Of a stretch of 64,000 nt of DNA, positions 55,650-64,000 are shown in pieces (within the stretch, counting starts at the first letter, position 1; every line of letters starts with the position of its first letter). Position numbers and translations under genes: made by a program. The notes beneath the pieces were generated by a model, which was given only the letters and a program-made list of their open reading frames with translations, made no database searches and was not told where the DNA came from. The stretch covers positions 120,310,930 to 120,374,929 of the forward strand of contig OX352762.1 of the NCBI GenBank assembly GCA_947095585.1, written 5' to 3'. This DNA comes from Nephrocerus scutellatus (taxonomy: Eukaryota; Arthropoda; Insecta; Diptera; Pipunculidae).

Positions 55650-55920
55650 TCATCATCATCATATTTGGCTCTAGAACCATGGCCTCCTCTCCACCGGTCC
55701 CGATTTCGATCCGATTTCATTCAGATTGGCATCCGTAACCTCTGGGCGTCCTGGTCTACGCCACCCTTCCAGCGTAGGCTCGGCCGGCCTCGCTTTCGTG
55801 TTTCATAAATTCTACCGCGAGTGCTAGCTAGGTATCCTGCCCACCGGAGCTTAATTCTCTTCACGATGTCGACATCGCCGTAATGCTCGTAGATCTCATC
55901 ATTATAGAGTCTGCGGCAAT
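55650..55920 (-). mobile_element. (GAT)n LINE 3' end fragment
   Basis: Minus strand: RLYNDEIYEHYGDVDIVKRI, then GRPSLRWKGGVDQDAQRLRM and MKSDRNRDRWRGGHGS, ending in a (GAT)4-like tail at 55,651-55,664. Only about 270 bp remain. Confidence 0.75.
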
Positions 55921-55921
55921 G

Positions 55922-56640
55922 GATAAATTCCGACGGTTTTCCGACGGAACTCCATGCCATTAAGATCAGCGCCGAGACTTTCCTTAATAAAGAAATTAAA
56001 GGCGCTACAATATGTAGCTTTTTAGATAGCAAGGCAGCACTTTATGCGCTGTCGTCCAAGTTAATGGACTCGATATCAGTCAAAAACTGTTACCATGCAC
56101 TGTAATCTCTTCCCATATACAACAAAGTCAAACTAGGTGGGGACCCTGTTATCAGGGAGTTGCAGGCAACGAATCTGCAAATGGACAAGCTAGTGCTGGC
56201 TCAGAATCTGCGTTAATAGTACCTGCAGTAGGGTTGTTAAGTGGGCTGCCACTACAGCACTGATAAACTTCGTCTGGCCAACTGGGAAATTGTCCCGGGG
56301 CTTAGGCAATCAAAACAATTAATCAGGCCCTTTTCCTATAAGGAAATCCTTAATCTAAAAAGGGATAGCATTAGGAAGCTGCTGAGTTTTCTAACAGGTC
56401 ATTTTGGCTTGCGGTATCATCTTAACAAAATTGGTGTGGGCTCAGAGACAGAATGTAGGCTCTGTTCGGAAGATAAAGAGTCAGCCGAGCATATTTTCTG
56501 TGTACTTTGGCTAAGGAGACGCATCTTTCTCAAGGAAATAAGCTCGAGAGGGGAGTTGAGAAATTTTGCCACTAAAGGCTTGCTAACGTTCATTAGAGTG
56601 GTGATACGTCTCTTAGAATAAATACACCCTTAGATACAGA
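55922..56640 (+). pseudogene. R1-like LINE RNase H and C-terminal domain
   Basis: FPTVFQTELHAIKISAETFL (catalytic Glu) and ICSFLDSKAALYALSS (Asp) near 55,930-56,065. GNESANGQA-like remnant of the last block near 56,165. Then 56,241-56,621 is open with STDKLRLANWEIVPGLRQSKQ, ILNLKRDSIRKLLSFLTGHF and CRLCSEDKESAEHIFC, a CX2C...HX4C zinc-type segment typical of R1/LOA-like LINE C termini. Same family as 8.3-8.6 kb. No RT present. Confidence 0.65.
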
Positions 56641-56849
56641 AGATCTTTTAGGCCACAGTATCTTCATATGGGCGAGGGAATTTATCAAAAGAAAAACATC
56701 TCCGATTAGAGAAAAAACAAAAATTGTTATGAGTTGGTTTTTAACTTCTATCCACCGTATCATCAGCTCAATCCCCACTTACCAAAAAATAAGTCTATTG
56801 GTCATTCAGTCAATGCGGTGAGGTCACCTGCCTTATGATCGTTATCATA

Positions 56850-56950
56850 TAGATCTACAACAACCGAGGTCCAGTCCTGACCTGCTGTCAAAAAATTCCT
56901 CTACCGGTCACTATTTTGAGTCGACTTCATCCAGTTTGGCCTCGTAATTA
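56850..56950 (-). mobile_element. (GAT)n LINE extreme 3' end
   Basis: About 100 bp on the minus strand matching CAAAATAGTGACCGGTAGAGG ... ACCTCGGTTGTTGTAGATC, ending in ATATGATAACGAT. Diverged. Confidence 0.45.
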
Positions 56951-57194
56951 AAATCGGAAATATTTGTGGCTACTCAGAAGTAATATGCTTTTCCCCTTTA
57001 ACTCACATGTCCAATGAATCTCGAACTCCATCACACCCAGGTTTTCCGTTTGTACGATTCCTGGTATCTGTGTTCATATTTTACGATCCCTAATTTGCAT
57101 CCCTCAGAGTTACGGTTGTGAGCAACTTTATGGTTTTCAATAAATTATACATCTGTCCACTAGCATTTGAAATTAATAATTGAAGTAATTTATT

Positions 57195-57485
57195 TTATAA
57201 GCATCATCATATTTGGCTCTACAACCGGGGTCCGGTCCTGGCCTCCCGTGGGTTCCGTAATAATAATAATAATAATTTTTTTACAGGCGAGGTTATTGGC
57301 CTCGCGTCAACGTTACTTTGAAGGGACTAGCCTGATCATTCAGCTTTTCCTGCATTGGAGGAAAATTAACAGCGGCCACCACGTGGAGGTTTGATCGCAC
57401 TTCCACCAGTCAGAGATAGTTACGGCCACATGCAATTCTAGAGCATTCTGTGTTATTCCCCCTATTTCTGCTGATGGCTGACCGC
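57195..57485 (-). mobile_element. (GAT)n LINE, terminal-only deletion derivative
   Basis: Minus strand. The last ~45 bp of the family (GGAGGCCAGGACCGGACCCC ... AAATATGATGATG) is joined through a (TTA)n run directly to ~200 bp of its 5' leader (57,285-57,480: AATAGGGGGAATAACACAGA, GCCGTAACTATCTCTGACTGG on the minus strand). All coding domains are absent. It would depend on a full element for movement. Confidence 0.6.
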
Positions 57486-59284
57486 CTTATTTTATAAGCA
57501 CTTAGGAAATGCTACAATACACTGGATTTGCCCCAGTAACGACGTTTTACATAATATTCAGTTCCATTGAAACTTAAAGTAACATTAATCCTCGAATATA
57601 TTCAGGTGCGACCTTTCGTGATATGGACGATGGCTGCTTCAACAGCTGCTCAAAGTATATGCAGAACAACTTATATGTCTGTTTCACGTTGCCAGGGACA
57701 AAACATTACCACACTTGCAGCGATAAGAGCCACTTCTGACCCGTCTCAGTGGAAGATGCCTCCTTCAACAACTGAATATGTCATACATAAAAGTTTTGTG
57801 AAAAGTTCAACAATTTTTTTTATAAACAACACACACCAACAAAAACAACAACAACAACAGCACAAAAGAACCAAGAAAATATTAAGCAACACAGCAAAAA
57901 AAAAAGACGACCAACTTTAATACCCTCGTGTATTTAGTTCAAGAAGATGTTCCACACATCGTTTACGTGTCTAACATACACAGATACACATTGTGACTGT
58001 GTTGCTATGTGTTAGATTCTGGTGTTAGTCGAAAGTCACCTTCGTCCTTCTGCCACATTTGCTTAGGACTAAATGAATCCAGATTCAGCGAGCTCTTCTG
58101 TAGCAGCTGCGAATGACTTTTTCGTAGTTGCATTGCAAGGACTATTACGTAATGAATGCCATATAGCTTGGAAAGTGCAATGCGTGAGTGTAGCAGTAGA
58201 AGTTCATAATCATCACCATCATCATTATCGTCGTCATTTTGAGTTTCTCATTTCCATTTCGCTTCTTGTGGCAAATCACACGACGAGCCATATACGGAAT
58301 CGTTTTAATTTATCCTTGCACTGATCCGTTGCATGTTTTATTGTCTATTGTTACTCTGTTGTTTTTTTCTTCGTCCTTTGTTTTGTTCTCTCTCCTTTTT
58401 TCTTTTTGTTGATGATTCGTTTGTTTGCACCGTTCATTGTTGAGCGGGCAGACGGGCGTGCTATGGGCCTTGAGGCAATCTGCCCACTTTATTTTTTAAT
58501 TTTCCCCACATAAGGACACCTTATCTCGCACTCACACGTCATAGCGATTGCAAAAGGAGCACTTTCACATAGCCGTCATCATCATCCTGATAAACTAGGT
58601 ACTAAGGGTGGATGGCATTGGGTTGGGTTGGGTTATTTGGTTGCGCTCTGTACAACCAACCAACCAACCAACCAGAGCGGAACGCTGCAAAGTGCAAATG
58701 CAGAGCGAGCCCATCATTCATGAACTTTATTAATAAAACGGCAAATGTGCTGATGTTGATGAGGATGATGATGAGCAAAACGACGGCATATTAAGAGCGC
58801 GGGGAAAATGAGAACTCTTTTCTGAGCCCATTACCAGAAACAGCCCTCACACATTTTAAAGCTGCAAGGGTGAGAATGCGTTTTTGATTTGGTCTTTCTT
58901 TCTGTTTTTTCTTTGTTGGTTTTTTTCAGATCTAAAATCTGGAGCGAAGTTATTATCAAGCCACCAAGGCGAGGCCATTGCATTGCACAGTCATGCATAC
59001 ATACATATAGATGATGAACGCACGGCAACTCATTGCAACAATCGTTTGCGTTTGAGATTTAGCGTTGATATAGGATAGCTGCGATTCGGTGATGCCGATG
59101 AATGCGCCTAAATGTATACCAGTATGAAATAAAAAGAAGAACAACAATGTACTATGCACATTGGGCTTTGAAGGGTATGCGAGCGGTCAAAATCGACAAT
59201 TGAATAAAGTTTCATTGTTATTTGTTGCAGTAGCAACAAGCAGTGTCAAATTGGTCCAAAAATAGAACCAAAGAACTGTCCTCA
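57486..59284. other. Non-coding stretch with tetranucleotide inverted repeat
   Basis: No motif-bearing frame. At 58,617-58,679 (TTGGG)n is followed by CGCTCTG (58,644-58,650), (AACC)5 and CAGAGCG (58,673-58,679), so several alternative hairpins are possible. (CAA)n near 57,838-57,858. Otherwise nothing recognised. Confidence 0.45.
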
Positions 59285-60125
59285 ATCAGCAAAATTTTGG
59301 GAATAACATAGAATGCATCAGAATTGCATGTAGCCGTAACTATCTCTGACTGGTGGAAGTGCTCCACGTGGTGGCCGCTGTTACTTTATCACGGAACACC
59401 AAAGCAGCCTCGGATATACTGATGAACGACGACGACACCACGACAATGAAAACGGCTAAACGATTTAAGAATTATCTCATGAAAGGTACACTCACTGTAT
59501 AGAGCTCTAGCTGCCCAGCAGCTGGCCTATACCCTGTCCAAATATAATGCTGACATAACAGCAATCCACCAGATACGGTAGACGGGGAATGTTGTCTTAC
59601 TGAAATCTGAATATGACATATATGTATTACAGTTGTCACGCAAGACATCATGTGCTCGGGGTGGGGTTTCTAGTCAGCAAAAGAATGAAATCCACCGTTA
59701 TCGGCTTAAAAGCAGTAAATGAACGACTATGCACCCTTCGCGTGCGGAGCAGATTTAAAAACATAATTGTCATAAACGTTCACGCACTTACGTAGTATTC
59801 CCCAGATGATGAAAAAGAAGTATTCTTTGATTCAGTCGAACGCCTGTCCTCAGAAAGACGGTAAAATCATTCTGGGGGACAGCAATGCCAACATAGGTAA
59901 GGAGCCAGTATTCAGGCAGTACATTAACAACCATAGCTTACACGAAAACACTAAGGACAATTGACAACGAGTCATATAGATGACAGCAAGTAATGTCGTT
60001 GCAAGTACAAGCCACCTGGGCATCTCCTGATGGAGCTACTCGAATCTAGATAGACTAAGTGTTGATAGACCGCCGCCACAACCCGAACCTAATGACGGTG
60101 CGAACGTACCAACGTCGACTTTTAC
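59285..60125 (+). mobile_element. (GAT)n LINE 5' end with APE-type endonuclease (decayed)
   Basis: Starts with the family leader (GGAATAACATAGAATGCATC) and runs into the endonuclease: SLYRALAAQQLAYTLSKYNA, DITAIHQIR where the usual catalytic Glu (IQEMR) is His, then 59,613-59,795 open with HHVLGVGFLVSKRMKSTVIG and RLCTLRVRSRFKNIIVINVH, and ends near the DRRHNPNLMTVRTY block (about 60,070-60,115). Several stops. It then meets LOA-like sequence of the opposite strand. The enzyme would nick target DNA to prime reverse transcription. Confidence 0.7.
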
Positions 60126-60174
60126 CACTAACTTTTTGCTTTGGTGCTCCGATCGGATGAGATGAGCTGACATT

Positions 60175-60920
60175 ACCCAGGGCCCTTTCCATGACTTCAC
60201 TTATACTCACTGGCCTCATACGAGTATCACCACGTCATCTGCGAATGCAACTAACTTTGTGCTATCCTCTTCAAGTTTTAGTAGCATTTTGTTAATTGCC
60301 ATCAGCCACAGTAAGAGAGATGACCCCTCATTGGGGGGTGACTCTGTTGACTCATTTGATAATGTTACAGCTGCCAAGGTTGGCATGTATGATTCAGCTG
60401 CCGAGCATGGATATGATTCAATGCGTAAGAAAGAATTCCACTCCTGACCACTGAGCCTTTAGCCTTTAGAACGATGAGAGACTTAGAAGGCAAAAATAAT
60501 TTGCTGATTAATGGCTTCTTCTGCCTCCTTTGTGTATGAAAACCGCCCAAACTCCTCTCCAACTTCGAGGGACATAATTGAGTATGAGACAGCTTCTGAA
60601 AATCATTCATTAACCAGTAAGTCGACAGCTCCACTGTCTTGTGTAGCATAATCGGTTGTATGCCATCCAGGCCAAGAGACCTATAGGCCGAAAAACTTCT
60701 TAAAGACCAGGAAACCTTTTCTCGGGTTATGATGGTATCTCGGACGGATGCTCAGCATGCAACCTCTTCAAATTATGTACGCATTGATAACTGCTGGTGG
60801 GGTAGTGTATATTTGTGAAAAGATCCATGGATTTTGCCACCATCAGCTCAGACAGGTGCTCTCTTTGTACAGAAGTTTGCAAATTCTAGCAGAGTACTCT
60901 ACTTTATTGTGAAAAATAGA
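60175..60920 (-). mobile_element. LOA/R1-like LINE RT fragment
   Basis: Minus strand: the fingers block (MLHKTVELSTYWLMNDFQKL, 60,365-60,649) follows SWPGWHTTDY, and the palm region near 60,180-60,310 includes FADDVVILV (motif C, both Asp kept). Truncated on both sides, with frameshifts. Same family as 30.1 and 46.2 kb. Confidence 0.65.
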
Positions 60921-60922
60921 CA

Positions 60923-60984
60923 CATCGTGGGACAAAGACTGTATAATAAATTTTTTTATATTCTACAGTCTTTGTCCCACGATG
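60923..60984. repeat. Perfect 21-bp inverted repeat with 20-bp AT-rich loop
   Basis: CATCGTGGGACAAAGACTGT plus A (60,923-60,943) is exactly complementary to 60,964-60,984. The loop is TAATAAATTTTTTTATATTC. The stem has no mismatches. Confidence 0.95.
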
Positions 60985-63464
60985 CAACTGCATAACAAAA
61001 ATAGGTATGTGGAAGAAAACACTGCTCACGCCCCAATCCACGACCATCACGAACTATGCCTATTCACCCACACCGCAGCAAAACAAGGACATAAATTGTA
61101 CAATCTGGCTTTTATCATATATTGATATGTACCACATTCACACTCTACGACAGGCGGAACAGTGGCTCAATAAAACTAAATTGGGAAACGATGCGCAATC
61201 ATCTTTGTAGGTCGTTATATCAGGTTTCCATGTTAATTATTATACTCGTACAAGGATGTGACATAAGAGGTTTTCTCACTTCAAAGCGAACAGAACGAGG
61301 CTCTTGTTTTCTGTGCTTCTCGTATTTAATTCAAAAGTTCTTCTAGAAATCGCAAAATGATCTTAAGTTGTTTTTTAAGTTGATACAATCATGAGGGCGA
61401 TAAAGGTGTTCAACACCGTTAGGCGGTGAACCTAGTTACTGAGAAATGGGGTAAAAATATTAAGGATTAATAATTGCAAACGTAAAAGGGCTGCCGACGA
61501 CTTCATTACCATCAGCGACGTAACGCATTCATCAAGTTGTCACATCGTCAGTTCTCATTATCGTCGTCATCTTGCGAGTCATTATCGTTGTCGTACAAAG
61601 TGTCATGTGAAGACCCTCTTTGCTGTCGTCTTACACGCTAATGGAATTACTTCAAAGTTGGTAAAAAGGTTCAAAGATTTAAAGCGACAAGTATTTTGAA
61701 TGTTCTTAAAGTACTGCCAATGCCAATAAAGCAAGACGAATTCCAAAAACAATGTCTAAACTTTTGACGTTGCGACAAAATAAATACTCAAATACGCAAT
61801 CTAATTATTGGACCAACTTTCACAACTATTTTCGCATTCCACTGTCGCAACATTCTTCCTCTCATTTCTTTACACCCTAAGGAAACACATCTTCCTCTTT
61901 AACATTCTCAATATATACTCCCGATATCGATACACAATACTCGTACCTACTTACAAAAAAGAAAATAAAAAAAAACTCTGTGGAAACTTTTGAAATTCTT
62001 ACACATGACGGCTCACACACACGTTACGAAAAAGTTTGACATTGTCAGACTCCAGAAGATTTTTATTTCCGCAAAAAATAAAATCAATGACACCAGGAAA
62101 TCCACTTTGAGGAGTATCTCTATCCTGTGGTTGTCTGTTAGTAGTTAGTACTCAAACATCCTCTTAAGGAGCTAAATCATACCGCCCGTTGTGACAGTTC
62201 TTTTACTGTCGTACGTACGTATCTAATGAATTTTATAAAAAAGAAACCCTTCTTTGGCATTAACACAATCACACAGTTTCTTTACAGGCGCCATGTATTC
62301 CATTAAAATGTAAACTATTAAAAATATTTAATTATTTTATTTCCGTGACAATTTTCTTGGTGGGTTGTACTAAGAAAGTTTTACATTTTCGTTCTGCCTG
62401 TTATGAAAAAAGCAATGCTCATTATGTTGTGTAGATCTACCATTTTGCCTCTTCTAGGAGGACATGAAATGTCTGAGATTTACGTGAACACCGCCATAAT
62501 TCCACGGACGCGGATTAGTTATACGACAATCGACGTACATCTTAGATAGGTGTGTATTAACTCAATGGTTAGAGTAGGAGCTATCTTAAATCCCTGCCGA
62601 TCTTTGGTTCACGTCAACCGGTTGAGATATGTCACTCCACAGAGAACACGTCATCGCACCGGTAATATCAGGGACGTAAACTGATGTTCCAAAAAATTGG
62701 TAACACCAGGCAGCTACCAATGTTAGCATTCGGGTAATAAACCACCAGCCACTACGTAGGTCAAGACTAGAACGAAACGAAAAGTTGGCCCATACTCAGC
62801 TAACCTCCAAGGAGGTCAACCTCATCTGTAGGTAGGACCAACTCCCGTAGTACCTCCACATAGGTAAGATCTGACATCAAGAGACTCAGTGCGTTCAGTA
62901 TGGGTGCCCTGGCAAAAAAAGCCAAACCCTGGCAGCCCATCATCCGGAACCTTCAACCCAATCATTTGTCACTAGCATGCTATCCTAGTCCGCCAAGGAT
63001 AGAAACTATCACAGGCATATCTAAACCACCAGTTTTGTTACGACTAGGCTAAAAAATATGAACCAACCACCAACTAAATTATCTCTTAGTACTAGTACGA
63101 ATACATTGCCCATAATTAGCATACTCTAAGTAGTCGCGGACTTTATTAATCTCCCGTGGTAAAGCCCCGCACCATACCCATATATAGATTTATGATGCAG
63201 ACCCCACCACGAGTTCACCACTCCTCCTACCGGCTACGGTGGAGTTCTTCTAGAGGAACATTTTATGATATTAACACGGATACCTGCAAGAAACGCATAT
63301 CCCCACGCTTCCCTTCAGACACGGATTCAGTTTTGAAACGCCAACCAACAGATGTATAAGTATAACTGTGTGTAAGGGCCCAGCGTTCTCATTGATGGAA
63401 GCCAGCCACTATATGGAAAGTTTTGCCCCCTAAAGATTTGTGCCTAAGCCCGTAAATGATCCAC
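60985..63464. other. Non-coding stretch
   Basis: No recognisable frame. TGGTTAGAGTAGG at about 62,567 resembles a polymerase III A box, but no matching B box or tRNA fold follows. Imperfect (GTC)n near 61,558-61,590. Confidence 0.4.
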
Positions 63465-64000
63465 AACGTTTGCGAGTAAAAATATCCACAAAGCCATCTG
63501 GGTAACTCCTGATTGAGCCCCTCGCTAACTAATAGAGCACATGTTGATAGACCGCCGCCACAACCCGAACCTGATGACGGTACGAACATACCGGGGTGCC
63601 AACATCGACTCGAACCACTATCTTGTTGGTATTGTGCTCCGGGTGCGGATTGCATCATCAAGAAAGACAGCATCCGCGAATCAGATTCGAGGCAACACGG
63701 CTGCCCTTCGCAACAAAGAGACCAGAAACAACTACGGCCAACCGATAGGACTTGCCCTAAATGCAGGGAGAGTAAGTCCTGGAGCTGAAATGTCAACCGT
63801 ATAATAGAAATGGACACGCCTTAAGAATACTGTCATAAGTACTGCTGACTCCATCTAAGACAGAAGTCGTAGAGATGACATTGTAAGCTAGCGACATAAC
63901 GTAAGAATGTTGCGTGCCGAGCAACGCAACAATCTCATAGAACGCGGACACGCGAAGATGAATATAAAAACAGTTCACCGGCAAAAGAAAGCAGCTTGGA
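63465..64000 (+). mobile_element. (GAT)n LINE endonuclease C-terminus and linker, runs off the window
   Basis: Matches 40,720-41,190: KISTKPSG, DRRHNPNLMTVRTYRGANID, PRIRFEATRLPF-like block, KRPETTTANR, then the charged linker (ACGCAACAATCTCATAGAAC, GCGAAGATGAATATAAA). The catalytic SDH at the end of the domain is SNH here. Stops occur throughout. RT sequence would lie beyond the right edge. Confidence 0.65.

Noticed and set aside
55388..55720. Open frame apparently fusing (GAT)n-LINE C-terminus to Jockey/CR1-like thumb
   Set aside because: It only spans the junction of two unrelated insertions that happen to share a frame.
62540..62640. Possible tRNA gene from TGGTTAGAGTAGG
   Set aside because: No B box of the GGTTCGANTCC type and no acceptor stem pairing could be found.

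Overview
This 64 kb window is repeat-dominated insect DNA, most likely from a true fly (Diptera, Brachycera). The basis is AT-rich sequence with no bacterial gene layout, many decayed LOA/R1-like, Jockey/CR1-like and other non-LTR retrotransposons, Tc1/mariner relatives of the DD41D (rosa/Visitor) type, and a Ty3/gypsy element primed by tRNA-Leu. I could not identify any host gene with confidence. One cysteine-rich open frame near 38.3-38.7 kb is the only candidate, and it is weak.

Layout. 0-2 kb: two identical DD41D transposase bodies in head-to-tail tandem, 1,064 bp apart. 2.2-4.2 kb and 7.0-8.2 kb: two copies of one non-LTR family ('family A'). The second sits directly behind a deleted LOA-like 5' part (5.6-7.0 kb), giving a composite. 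8.3-19.9 kb: fragments of at least five families, namely an R1-like RNase H, terminal-only and longer copies of a (GAT)n-tailed LINE, a Tc3-like DD34E relic, a Jockey/CR1-like LINE and a DD41D relic. 21.26-29.10 kb: one complete Ty3/gypsy retrotransposon with 563-bp LTRs and a 4-bp target duplication. It has a tRNA-Leu primer site, gag, a -1 frame pol with a GGGAAAC slippery site in the overlap, and 80 perfect copies of TCAAAA between gag and pol. 29.8-36.7 kb: a tRNA-derived SINE, LOA-like fragments and a diverged array of roughly 90-150 bp units. 39.16-40.47 kb: a complete DD41D transposon with 31-bp terminal repeats, TA duplication and one homopolymer frameshift. 40.6-64 kb: more (GAT)n-LINE and LOA-like pieces, a second SINE copy, two Jockey/CR1-like 3' ends in tandem, and long stretches in which I see nothing codable.

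How the parts work together. Nearly all recognisable coding sequence serves mobile-element replication: reverse transcriptase, APE-type endonuclease, RNase H, integrase, or DDE transposase. Most copies are dead, with stops, frameshifts, 5' truncation or lost catalytic residues. The gypsy element (LTRs identical by eye and indel-free) and the DD41D element at 39.2 kb (one indel from open) are the youngest and best preserved.

The most interesting unit is the gypsy element. Its (Asn-Gln)80 linker would be made only in the ribosomally frameshifted Gag-Pol product. Its LTRs carry a 14-bp-arm palindrome and three exact copies of a 22-bp GC-rich motif. A short membrane-spanning frame overlaps the end of pol.
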